DNA of 64,000 nt from NCBI RefSeq assembly GCF_030123325.1, contig NZ_CP126106.1, forward strand, positions 3,190,001 to 3,254,000. The letters are read 5' to 3'. The notes beneath the pieces were generated by a model that was given only the letters and a program-made list of their open reading frames with translations, made no database searches and was not told the DNA's origin. Positions 24,468-33,397 of this stretch are shown here, in pieces (position 1 is the stretch's first letter; each line of letters begins with the position of its first letter). This stretch comes from Peribacillus simplex (GTDB lineage: Bacteria > Bacillota > Bacilli > Bacillales > DSM-1321). A program made the position numbers and the translations under genes.

Positions 24468-25712
24468 TTACCCTTGTTTCTTCGTTAATAATAAGGAAAT
24501 TTGATTACTTGAACTGATTTCCAGATTTTGTTCTTTAAAAAACACAAAAGCTTCTACACGAATATTGCTGTTTTCTACAGGTTGAAGGACGCTTATTTGT
24601 AAGTTAGTTAAAGATTCTGTTTGCCTAGGGTTAATATTTTTAGTTTGAATTGGACATATCCAGGTTTCTCCATTCTCCATTTCTTCAAACCATTCATCAT
24701 TCATATATTTCCACCCTTTTGTTTCTTCATTTTTCATTACCCCCAACGTTTCGGCAACATTTGGCGGCAATATTTGCCCAGATATTTTTATACTTTCTGA
24801 AGGGGTGGAACGCAGACAGATAACTGGATTCCGCAAAACTTCCGTACCGATATTTTTAATATGAAGATTTCCAATAAGCTTGATTTTGTTACGTTCTTCA
24901 AGTTCTTCAATAAAGACATGATAATCTAAAAATACTTCTGCTTCTTTTCTTTTAGTAATGGCTGGTTTCTTTAATAAAAACTTTTTCTTTTCTGGTAACC
25001 TTTTTTCTTTTTGTATGGCAGGCTCTAAATTTAGCCCAGTATTTCCAGAATGAACAAACATGTTTGAGAAAATCTCCATTGGAACTAATGACAAAACAGA
25101 TAAAGGCGAACTTTCTTGAAATTTAGCTAATATTCCTATTGTTATGGACATCGCATATTTTTCACCAATTTTTTTCCAAAAATCTTCATCAGCAATAACT
25201 GGATACATAAGCTGTATGTTAATAAAAGGGTTATTTGCGCCTCTAACTATCTCATTAGATTTAAATTTTGTTCCAGTTCTTCTACATTCATAATGAAAAA
25301 TATCCAATAACTTTTTATTAGTTGATTTTGAATTATGAATCAATTCAAGAATGGGCTCTTTTATTACTGGAATTTCAAAGAGTGAAAAATATACATGAAA
25401 ATCAGCCTTTTCTGTTTCCATCTTTTCATCTACAAGAATCACCTTTGCCCCACTTGCAGAAAGGAACGTTTGAATATACTCAAGCACCTTCCTTTCTTGA
25501 AGGTGTTTTCTAAAGGTGTTATGTGTAACATCATAATCGGAAGAAAGTAGAATTCTTTTACCATGCAAAGCAGAACATAATTGTACTTTCTGATTTTCAG
25601 TATCTGGCTGCACCTCAAAACCCAGTTCCCTAAAAAGATAAGTAAATGCCGGGAGAGACTCATAAGGTATGGTTCCTGCCTCCTTATCGCCAACTTCTAC
25701 TCTAAAATCCAT
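24468..25712 (-). CDS. Protein of unknown function coupled to the GT-D gene
   Basis: This 414-residue soluble protein has no signal peptide. Residues 1-110 look alpha/beta, with a GKRILLSSDYDVTHNTF segment and a SASGAKVILVDE strand slightly reminiscent of amidase or Rossmann-like folds. The middle (about 110-220) has an aromatic YHYECRR/GANNPF region. Residues 250-414 are beta-rich (VFLDYHVFIEEL...NLHIKNIGTEVLRNP), resembling an immunoglobulin-like or tail domain. I do not recognise the family. It heads a two-gene operon with the GT-D enzyme and is divergent from the giant coiled-coil gene, so a joint surface-assembly role is plausible. Confidence 0.7.
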   Translation of the reverse strand: MDFRVEVGDKEAGTIPYESLPAFTYLFRELGFEVQPDTENQKVQLCSALHGKRILLSSDYDVTHNTFRKHLQERKVLEYIQTFLSASGAKVILVDEKMETEKADFHVYFSLFEIPVIKEPILELIHNSKSTNKKLLDIFHYECRRTGTKFKSNEIVRGANNPFINIQLMYPVIADEDFWKKIGEKYAMSITIGILAKFQESSPLSVLSLVPMEIFSNMFVHSGNTGLNLEPAIQKEKRLPEKKKFLLKKPAITKRKEAEVFLDYHVFIEELEERNKIKLIGNLHIKNIGTEVLRNPVICLRSTPSESIKISGQILPPNVAETLGVMKNEETKGWKYMNDEWFEEMENGETWICPIQTKNINPRQTESLTNLQISVLQPVENSNIRVEAFVFFKEQNLEISSSNQISLLLTKKQG

Positions 25713-25916
25713 TAATGGATCCCCCTTTATGTTAATCCAGGTACAGATTTGATTTTCAAAAGGATAAAATAATACCGTGCGGCTTGTTTCATCATAACCC
25801 TTCTATCACTCAATATTAATGATATGTAAGAGTAATGAAGAAATGATAAAGAATAAACTTAGCGGTCTTCAATTTTTTGTGAAATTGTAAGGGAATTAAA
25901 GATAATAAATATAATC

Positions 25917-25945
25917 ACCAATTTGAAATACGGTACATATAACTA
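25917..25945 (+). promoter_or_regulatory. Weak SigK-like promoter candidate
   Basis: ACC at 25917-25919, 16 bases, then CATATAACTA at 25936. The -10 departs from CATANNNTA by one position. It is the best promoter-like string I see upstream of the coiled-coil gene, but it is about 370 bases from the start. Confidence 0.25.
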
Positions 25946-26062
25946 TTATGGAATCATTTATAAAGGGAATCGGTGTTTGATTAAAACCCGTCAAATGAAG
26001 ATTAAAAAATTGAAATTCAAGATTTTCGGTCAAGAAGAAATTTTATGAGGAGGAATTTACTT

Positions 26063-26170
26063 TTGTCTACCATGCCCATGCATGATTTGGATATCGCTGC
26101 GTTCCTTATCACGAAGAAACACCAACAATCTCACGAACGAGTACTCCATCTTAAGTTACCACACCCATAA
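26063..26170 (+). CDS. Possible 35-residue small ORF in the divergent region
   Basis: A GAGGAGGAA ribosome site at about 26047-26055 is followed 7 bases later by a TTG that opens a 35-codon frame (STMPMHDLDIAAF...LPHP) ending in TAA at 26168. The site is one of the strongest in the window. It could be a real peptide, a leader, or a remnant. There is no homology I recognise. Confidence 0.3.
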   Translation: MSTMPMHDLDIAAFLITKKHQQSHERVLHLKLPHP

Positions 26171-26315
26171 AAATCTTGATAAACATCTCCGCATAGGAAC
26201 TTCTTGGTCATTTACAGTAGCTGAATCTCATCATCCTGTCTAATTGATTCCTTATTGGTAATGGAGGGAGATTGCAGCCTGTTCACACGTGATCAAAAAT
26301 AAGGAGTGGTTATTT

Positions 26316-29300
26316 TTGTATACAGATGATGAAAGAGCCAATGAAATACAAAAAAGTAAATTGAATAAAATAACTCCAGTACAACTTCAGCAAATGATCA
26401 TTCACCTTAGATCTGAACTTTCCCTATACAAATCAAAAGTTAATGAATACGAAGTGGATTATAGTAAAAAGAAAATAAGAAAATTAATCAAACACAATGA
26501 AGAAATGATAAATGAACAAAGAACATATCAAGAACTGATCAATCGGAAGGAACATGAAAGGAAGAGTGCAGAATCCAAGGTTCAGAAAATGGAGGAAGAA
26601 ATAAAAAAATATAAGACCGAACTACAGTACTTTAAAGAATCCAAAAAAAACGACGAAAAGAAAAAAAATGACATAAAAACTCTCGGAGATAAGAATAAAT
26701 TACTACAAAATGAAATTGCTTCTCTTCAAAAGAAAGTTCAAGATTATGAGTCTGCCCAAAAACAAAATGTAAAAGATGAGGATTTCAAAAAGTTCGGCGA
26801 TGAAGGTTTTAAAAAAATGGCGGATGGGCTTTCAGAGGTTAAATCACTTCTTGCTCCAGTAAATAAAAAAATAACTAATTTGGATGTACAAAGCATTAAT
26901 TTAGAGATTGAGAAATTAGTTGAAACAGTTTTGTTTTATTTTCAAGAGCAAAATATATTCAAAAAAGAAATTCAAGATTTAAAAGAAACCATTAATTCTC
27001 TCAACGAAAAAGAAAAGAATTATAAGAATGAAATGAATCATCTTACTAAAACCATAGATCTTTTATACGATCAAGAAAAGCAATATAAAGTGGAGATTAA
27101 TAATTTAGAAAAAGCACTTTCAGATAAGGAAAAGTTTCATGAACAAGATATTAAAAAATTTAAACATGAAATTGAAAATTACATTTCAAGGATCGGCCAC
27201 CTATCGGAACAGGAAAGCCAAGATAAGGCGGACATTGAAAATTTAAAACAGATGATTATGGATCTAAAGGAAAAAGAAAACTTCCAGCAACAAGAAATCG
27301 ATCAGTTACATCAAACGATTTCCGTTGTATCTGAACATGAGAGTAAATATAAAGTGGAGATTGAAAATTTAGAGAAAGCCATGATCAAACTTACTGAAAA
27401 GGAAGAGCATCATAAACAAGTTATCGAAAACTTTAAACTTGAAATTGAAAATTATACTCAAAAGATCGACCACCTATCCGAACAGGATAGTCAATATTTG
27501 GCGGACATTGCAAATTTAGAACAGATGATTACCGATCTAAGGGAAAAAGAAAACTACCAGCAACAAGAAATCGATCAGTTAAATCAAACGATTTCCGTTG
27601 TATCCGATGAACAAGAAATTAAATATAAAGTAGAAATTGAAAATTTAGAAAAGGCTGTGATCGAACTTTCCGAAAAGGAAGAGCAGCAGAAACAGGTTAT
27701 TGAAAACTTTAAACTTGAAATTGAAAATTATGTTATGACAATCGACCGCCTATCCGAACAGGAAAGTCAATATAAGGCGGACAATGAAAATTTAAAACAG
27801 ATGATTATGGATCTAAAGGAAAAAGAAAACTTCCATCAACAAGAAATCGATCAGTTAAATCAAACGATTAGCCTTGTATCTGAACAAGAAAATAAATATA
27901 TACTGGAAATTGAAAATTTAGAAAAAGCCATGATTGAACTTTCCGAAAAGGATAATCATCATAAACAAAAAATTGAAAATTATACTCAAATAATCGGCCA
28001 CCTATCCGAACAGGAAAGTCAATATAAGGTGGGCATTAGTAACTTAGAAAAAGCCATTAACCAACTTACCGAAAAAGAAGATCACTACAAGCTAGAAATT
28101 GATCAGTTAAATCAAACCATTACCGTTGTATCTGAAGAAAAAGAAAATAAATATATGTTGGAGATTGAAAGCTTAAAAAAAGCCATGATCGAACTTTCCG
28201 AAAAGGAAGAGCAGCAGAAACAAGTTATCGAAAACCTTAAACATGAAATTGAAAATTATGTTCAAACGATCGACCACCTTTCGGAACAGAAAAGTCAATA
28301 TAAGGCGGACATTGCAAATTTAGAACAGACGATTAACAATTTAAAGGAAAATGAAATTCAACATCAACAAGAAATCGATCAGTTAAATCAAACGATTAGC
28401 CTTGTATCTGAACAAGAAAATAAATATAAAGTGGAGATTGAAAGTTTAGAAAAAACCATAATCGAGCTTTCCGAAAAGGAAGATCAGCATAAACAAGTCA
28501 TCGAAAACTTTAGAAATGAAATTGAAAATTACACTCAAATGATCGACCACCTATCCGAACAGGAAAGTCAATATAAGGCGGACATTGCAAATTTAGAACA
28601 GATGATTATAAACCTAAAGGAAAAAGAGAACTACCATCAGCAAGAAATCGATCAGTTAAATCAATCGATTAGCGTTGTATCTGAACAAGAAAATAAATAT
28701 AAACTGGAGATTGAAAGTTTAGAAAAAGGTATGATTGAACTTTCCGAAAAGGAGAACCATCATAAACAAGTTATCAAAAACTTTAAACAGGAAATTGAAA
28801 ATTATACTCAAACGATTGATCACCTATCAAAACAGGAAAGTCAATATAAAGTGAACATCGAGAATTTGGAACAGATGATTACAGATCTAAAGGATAAAGA
28901 AAACTACCATCAACAAGAAATCAATCAGTTAAATCAATCGATCAGCGTTGTATCCCAACAAGAAAATAAGTATAAAGTGGAAATTGAAAGTTTAGAAAAA
29001 GCCATGATCGATCTTTCCGAAAAGGAAGATCAGCATAAACAAGTTATCGAAAACTATGAACATGAAATTAAAAATTATACTCAAATGATCGGCCACCTAT
29101 CCGAGCAGGAAAGTCAATATAAGGTGGACATTGCAAATTTAGAACAGATGATTATAGATTTAAAGGAAAAAGAGAGCTATCATCAGCAAGAAATCGAACA
29201 GTTAAATCAAACGATCAGCGCTGTATCTGAACAAGAAAATAAATATAAAGTGGAGATTGTAAGTTTAGAAAAAGCCATGATCGATCTTTCTGAAAAGGAA

Positions 29301-31313
29301 AATCATCATATACAAATTATCGAAAACTTTAAACAGGAAATTGAACATTATACTCAAACGATCGACCACCTATCGAAACAGGAAAGTCAATATAAAGTGA
29401 ACATCGAGAATTTGGAACAGATGATTACCGATCTAAAGGATAAAGAGAACTACCATCAACAAGAAATCGATCAGTTACATCAAACGATCAGCGCTGTATC
29501 TGAACAAGAAAATAAATATAAAGCGGAGATTGGAAATCTAGAAAAAGCCATGATCGATCTTTCCGAAAAGGAAGATCAGCAGAAACAAGTTATCGAAAAC
29601 TTTAAACAGGAAATTGAAAATTTTAATCAAATGATCGGCACCCTATCGGAACGCGAAAGTCAATATAAGGTGGACATTGCAAATTTAGAACAAATGATTA
29701 TAGATTTAAAGGAAAAAGAGAACCACCATCAGCAAGAAATCGATCAGTTAAATCAAACGATTAGCGTTGTATCTGAACAAGAAAATAAATATAAAGTGGA
29801 GATTGAAAGTTTAGAAAAAGCCATGATCGAACTTTCCGAAAAAGAAAATCATCATATACAAGTTATCGAAAACTTTAAACAGGAAATTGAAAATTATGTT
29901 CAAACAATCGACCACCTATCGGAAAAGGAAAGTCAATATAAGGTGGACATTGGTAACTTAGAAAAAGCTAATAACCGACTTACCGAAAAAGAAGACCACT
30001 ATAAGCAAGAAATAGATCATTTACATCAATCCATCGGTCTTGTTTCGGAGCAAGAAAATAAATATAAAGCCAAGATTGAAAACCTGGAGCAAATGATTAT
30101 TAATTTTAAGGAATATGAAAATCAACATCAACAAGAAATCGAGCAGTTACATCACACGATTGCTCTTGTTTCGGAGCAAGAAATTAAATATAAAGCCGAG
30201 ATTGAAAACCTGGAGCAAATGATTATTAATTTTAAGGAAAATGAAAATCAACATCAACAAGAAATCGATCAGTTACATCACACGATTGCTCTTGTTTCAG
30301 AGCAAGAAAATCACTATAAAGTGGAGATTGATAATTTAGAAAAAACGATTATCAATTTAAAGGAAAATGAAAATCAACGTCATCAAGAAATCGATCAGTT
30401 ACATCACACGATTGCTCTTGTTTCGGAACAAGAAATTAAATATAAAGTGGAAATTGAAAGTTTAGATCAGACGATTAACAATCTAAAGGAAAATGAAAAT
30501 CAACATCAACAGGAAATCGATCAGTTACATCACACGATTGCTCTTGTTTCAGAGCAAGAAAATCACTATAAAGCGGAGATTGATAAATTAGAACAGACGA
30601 TTAACAATCTAAAGGAAAATGAAAATCAACATCAACAGGAAGTTGACCATTTAAAGAAAACGATCGCTCTCGTTTCGGAGCAAGAAAATCACTATAAAAT
30701 GAAGATTGATAATTTAGAACAAACGATTAACAGCCTAAAAGAAAATGAAAATCAACATCAACAGGAAATTAAGAACTTAACCGAATCCATAACAAATTTT
30801 ACAGAAAAAGAAAAACGTTATAAAGATGAACTGGCAAAATATATTCAAGAACCAGAAAAAAATCATTTTCAACCAAAAGGAAAAATGGAAAAACCTTACA
30901 ATAATAATGGAATACAACAGCAAATTGGAAACACCCGCGTAAATATGGGAAAGTTTAATTCGCCAAATACCCTAAAAAAAGAAGAAATCCAACAACCAAA
31001 TGCGTTTCGATTCTCGAATGAAACAATCCAACAAAAAACTACAACCAGAAATTTCAATAAACCAACATCACATTGTCAAACACTCTATCCCCCAAATAAA
31101 CCGAATTACACAGAAATTGATAGACCACAACAAAATTATAGTTCCGGGATAATGTCATCGAATCAGAAAAAAGATTACCCAGATACTAAATTTAAAAACA
31201 CTCATACAGATTCATTGGATATGTTTTATAAAAATCATCCTTTATATAATTTACATTCGGGAGCGCAAAAAACACCAATAGATCCCTTTAAGAATTATAG
31301 AAAGCATAAATAA
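26316..31313 (+). CDS. Giant repetitive coiled-coil protein (about 1,665 aa)
   Basis: No signal peptide, anchor or enzymatic domain is visible. The numbering below counts from an upstream in-frame GTG at 26289. I prefer the TTG at 26316 as start (nine residues later), because AAGGAG lies 9 bases before it. Residues up to about 334 are a divergent coiled coil. Residues 335-1239 are ten units of about 91 residues (13 heptads), typified by QEIDQLNQTISVVSEQENKY. Residues 1240-1491 are six 42-residue units (6 heptads) with QEIDQLHHTIALVSEQENHY. The last about 165 residues are Asn/Gln/Pro-rich and basic. It should form a rod on the order of 200 nm long if fully helical (my estimate). A GT2 gene and a methyltransferase follow in the same direction. 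I infer a structural spore or cell-surface fibre. Confidence 0.85.
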   Translation: MYTDDERANEIQKSKLNKITPVQLQQMIIHLRSELSLYKSKVNEYEVDYSKKKIRKLIKHNEEMINEQRTYQELINRKEHERKSAESKVQKMEEEIKKYKTELQYFKESKKNDEKKKNDIKTLGDKNKLLQNEIASLQKKVQDYESAQKQNVKDEDFKKFGDEGFKKMADGLSEVKSLLAPVNKKITNLDVQSINLEIEKLVETVLFYFQEQNIFKKEIQDLKETINSLNEKEKNYKNEMNHLTKTIDLLYDQEKQYKVEINNLEKALSDKEKFHEQDIKKFKHEIENYISRIGHLSEQESQDKADIENLKQMIMDLKEKENFQQQEIDQLHQTISVVSEHESKYKVEIENLEKAMIKLTEKEEHHKQVIENFKLEIENYTQKIDHLSEQDSQYLADIANLEQMITDLREKENYQQQEIDQLNQTISVVSDEQEIKYKVEIENLEKAVIELSEKEEQQKQVIENFKLEIENYVMTIDRLSEQESQYKADNENLKQMIMDLKEKENFHQQEIDQLNQTISLVSEQENKYILEIENLEKAMIELSEKDNHHKQKIENYTQIIGHLSEQESQYKVGISNLEKAINQLTEKEDHYKLEIDQLNQTITVVSEEKENKYMLEIESLKKAMIELSEKEEQQKQVIENLKHEIENYVQTIDHLSEQKSQYKADIANLEQTINNLKENEIQHQQEIDQLNQTISLVSEQENKYKVEIESLEKTIIELSEKEDQHKQVIENFRNEIENYTQMIDHLSEQESQYKADIANLEQMIINLKEKENYHQQEIDQLNQSISVVSEQENKYKLEIESLEKGMIELSEKENHHKQVIKNFKQEIENYTQTIDHLSKQESQYKVNIENLEQMITDLKDKENYHQQEINQLNQSISVVSQQENKYKVEIESLEKAMIDLSEKEDQHKQVIENYEHEIKNYTQMIGHLSEQESQYKVDIANLEQMIIDLKEKESYHQQEIEQLNQTISAVSEQENKYKVEIVSLEKAMIDLSEKENHHIQIIENFKQEIEHYTQTIDHLSKQESQYKVNIENLEQMITDLKDKENYHQQEIDQLHQTISAVSEQENKYKAEIGNLEKAMIDLSEKEDQQKQVIENFKQEIENFNQMIGTLSERESQYKVDIANLEQMIIDLKEKENHHQQEIDQLNQTISVVSEQENKYKVEIESLEKAMIELSEKENHHIQVIENFKQEIENYVQTIDHLSEKESQYKVDIGNLEKANNRLTEKEDHYKQEIDHLHQSIGLVSEQENKYKAKIENLEQMIINFKEYENQHQQEIEQLHHTIALVSEQEIKYKAEIENLEQMIINFKENENQHQQEIDQLHHTIALVSEQENHYKVEIDNLEKTIINLKENENQRHQEIDQLHHTIALVSEQEIKYKVEIESLDQTINNLKENENQHQQEIDQLHHTIALVSEQENHYKAEIDKLEQTINNLKENENQHQQEVDHLKKTIALVSEQENHYKMKIDNLEQTINSLKENENQHQQEIKNLTESITNFTEKEKRYKDELAKYIQEPEKNHFQPKGKMEKPYNNNGIQQQIGNTRVNMGKFNSPNTLKKEEIQQPNAFRFSNETIQQKTTTRNFNKPTSHCQTLYPPNKPNYTEIDRPQQNYSSGIMSSNQKKDYPDTKFKNTHTDSLDMFYKNHPLYNLHSGAQKTPIDPFKNYRKHK
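27291..30005 (+). repeat. Ten tandem 273-bp (91-aa) coding repeats
   Basis: Units begin at each CAAGAAATCGATCAGTTA-like string. The 905 codons equal 10 x 91, minus one exact heptad lost in the third unit, plus two single-residue insertions (units 2 and 4, at SVVSDEQEI and TVVSEEKEN). DNA similarity between neighbouring units is high, indicating expansion by recombination. Confidence 0.85.
30006..30761 (+). repeat. Six tandem 126-bp (42-aa) coding repeats
   Basis: A second array directly follows the 91-residue array, with units of exactly 42 codons (6 heptads) carrying LHHTIALVSEQE and NLKENENQHQ. It looks like the 91-residue unit with its middle 49 residues (7 heptads) removed. Confidence 0.85.
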
Positions 31314-31470
31314 TAACCTTTATTACTTTAACTCAACAACAAACAAAAACTTAACTACTTTTTTCAACCGAAGATCAAGGATTGTGATAATCCCCCTCTT
31401 AAGATCATTTTCACAGTCCTTGATATTTTTTAATAATGAAAAATTCGTTACAAAAGGAGAGAAAAATGAA

Positions 31471-32349
31471 GTGAAAACTCATCCTTTAATTTCAATAATT
31501 TTCCCAGCCAAAAATGAAGGGGAAAATGTGAAAAACACTCTTGATTCATTATTTTCAGTTGATACACATTATACCTTCGAAGTGATTATTATAAACGATG
31601 GATCATCAGATGATTGCTGCGATTTTCTTAATACTTATATTCACGCAAACCAGGTTAAACTTTTTGAAACAGAAGGAATTGGAGCTGCTAACGCACGAAA
31701 TTTAGGTGCAACAAAAGCTTCTGGAGAATTCCTGATTTTTTGCGATGCTCATTTACAGTTTGAAGATTTGTGGATCGATCATATTGTAGAACCCCTGCTA
31801 ACAGGAAAATCAGATGCAGTAACCCCAGCAATCGCTTCGTTTGGCAATTCCGATTTCATTGGCTATGGTATGACCTTAAAGTCAAACCTTAGAATTAAAT
31901 GGAACTCTAAACAAAACGGCCTCTTTGAAACTGCCATATTACCTGGAGGATGTTTTATTATCTCAAAAAAAGTGTTTGAAGATGTGGGTGGATTTGAAAC
32001 GGGATTTAAAACTTGGGGACATGAAGATGTAGAGCTTTCAATTAAGCTATGGCTGTTTGGATTTCGCTGCCACGCTCTGCCTGATGTAAAAATAATCCAT
32101 TTATTCAGAAAAACTCACCCCTATGAAGTTAGCTATGATGAAGTTTATTACAATTTGTTAAGGATGGCGTACTCTCATTTTAATACTCATCGCATACAAA
32201 AGTGCAAAAAACTTATGATCCATGTAAAAGCAAACCCTATTGAATCCCAAGTGCTCCTTGATGGAGTTAAAAAGCAGCGGCGGGCCTACTTACAAAAGCG
32301 AAAATATGATGATGATTGGTACTTTGCCAAATTTAATATAGATTTCTAG
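31471..32349 (+). CDS. GT2-family glycosyltransferase
   Basis: This 292-residue GT-A fold enzyme has the nucleotide-binding start PLISIIFPAKNEGENVKNTL, IINDGSSDD, and a DAH motif (FCDAHLQF) in place of a strict DxD. ETAILPGGCFIISKKVFEDVGGF and GHEDVELSIKLW are typical of the acceptor and catalytic half, as in polypeptide GalNAc-transferase-like GT2 enzymes (GT27-like flavour). I choose the GTG at 31471, 10 bases after AAAAGGAG; upstream codons lack a site. It lies 157 bases after the coiled-coil gene and could modify it. The donor sugar is unknown. Confidence 0.85.
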   Translation: MKTHPLISIIFPAKNEGENVKNTLDSLFSVDTHYTFEVIIINDGSSDDCCDFLNTYIHANQVKLFETEGIGAANARNLGATKASGEFLIFCDAHLQFEDLWIDHIVEPLLTGKSDAVTPAIASFGNSDFIGYGMTLKSNLRIKWNSKQNGLFETAILPGGCFIISKKVFEDVGGFETGFKTWGHEDVELSIKLWLFGFRCHALPDVKIIHLFRKTHPYEVSYDEVYYNLLRMAYSHFNTHRIQKCKKLMIHVKANPIESQVLLDGVKKQRRAYLQKRKYDDDWYFAKFNIDF

Positions 32350-32441
32350 ATTTTAAGAAGCACCCTATCTCCCTTAGAGAGTCATGTTGTTTTTATAATT
32401 CCTTTCTAAATAAATTAAAATGATGAAAGGTGAGAATGTAA

Positions 32442-33053
32442 ATGAAAGAGCAATTTACAAATATTTACAAGAAAAACATGTGGGGAAACTCTGAGTCTGT
32501 TTCCGGTCCGGGTTCATCGCTTACTCAAACCAAAACACTCGTTCAGGAATTACCAGGCTTAATACAACAATTACAGATAAAAAAGATGATAGATGCACCA
32601 TGTGGAGATTTTAATTGGATGAAGGAAGTTTACAAAAATACTGAATTATATATTGGAATTGATATCGTCGATGAGATAATAAAAAGAAATAAAAAAAAAT
32701 ACCCATTAAACAATGTGCAGTTTTCTCTTATGGACATTACAAAAGATCGTATACCTACTGGGGATTTAATCCTCTGTCGAGATTGTCTTGTACATTTTAG
32801 CTTTTCTGATATTCATTTAGCTTTAAACAATTTTAAAGCAAGCCAGTCGAGGTATTTATTAACCACTACATTTACAAACCATACAAGTAATCATGAAATA
32901 CGGACAGGAAGCTGGCGCCCTCTTAATTTAGAGATCGAGCCATTCAACTTTCCCAAACCCATCTTGGTTATTAATGAGAATTGTACGGAAGGAAAAATGA
33001 AATATTCGGATAAATCACTAGCTTTATGGGATTTGAATATCATCAATTTTTAA
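32442..33053 (+). CDS. Class I SAM-dependent methyltransferase
   Basis: This 203-residue protein has motif I IDAPCGDFNWM and motif II YIGIDIVDEII, a MDIT acidic loop and DLILCRDCLVHFS as motif IV. It is one-domain and soluble. Its place behind two surface-type genes suggests methylation of a sugar or protein on the same structure, as in methylated spore glycans of other Bacilli (inference). The start follows an AAAGGTGAG site. Confidence 0.85.
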   Translation: MKEQFTNIYKKNMWGNSESVSGPGSSLTQTKTLVQELPGLIQQLQIKKMIDAPCGDFNWMKEVYKNTELYIGIDIVDEIIKRNKKKYPLNNVQFSLMDITKDRIPTGDLILCRDCLVHFSFSDIHLALNNFKASQSRYLLTTTFTNHTSNHEIRTGSWRPLNLEIEPFNFPKPILVINENCTEGKMKYSDKSLALWDLNIINF

Positions 33054-33161
33054 AATATTCTTTTACTTCAGCTTTTGCATGATACTATCCCCTTAGTTAG
33101 ACAGTGTAAAAAGTCCAGTACAGACATGGATGTTATACTACTACTTGGATGGATCTTTCTA

Positions 33162-33319
33162 TGCCTAAAAAAGAGATACAGGTTGTACAAAGTTATTTGA
33201 ATAAAGAGGATAGCCAATTAGCCACAGCGAAGAAATTTGGTCTTATAAGTACAGGATTTGGTGCGGAAATATTAAAATACAAACGGCTTTTCAGATTGAA
33301 GGGGAATACAGCACGGTAA
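33162..33319 (+). pseudogene. Transposase OrfA fragment (IS3/IS150-like)
   Basis: A 52-codon frame MPKKEIQVVQSYLNKEDSQL... carries the HTH found at the start of IS150-type OrfA proteins, then stops early (GNTAR). No OrfB or inverted repeats are nearby, so it is a remnant. Confidence 0.6.
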
Positions 33320-33397
33320 CAAGGGCTAAATAACCCCTTGTAAAGACTTCCTCGGATGAAATTCGATAAGATAGTAGTTGTGTGCCCTTTGGTTATC

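Noticed and set aside
26316..31313. Repeat array considered as a CRISPR-like or noncoding tandem repeat
   Set aside because: The units are in frame throughout, are multiples of 21 bases, and keep heptad chemistry. There are no spacers.
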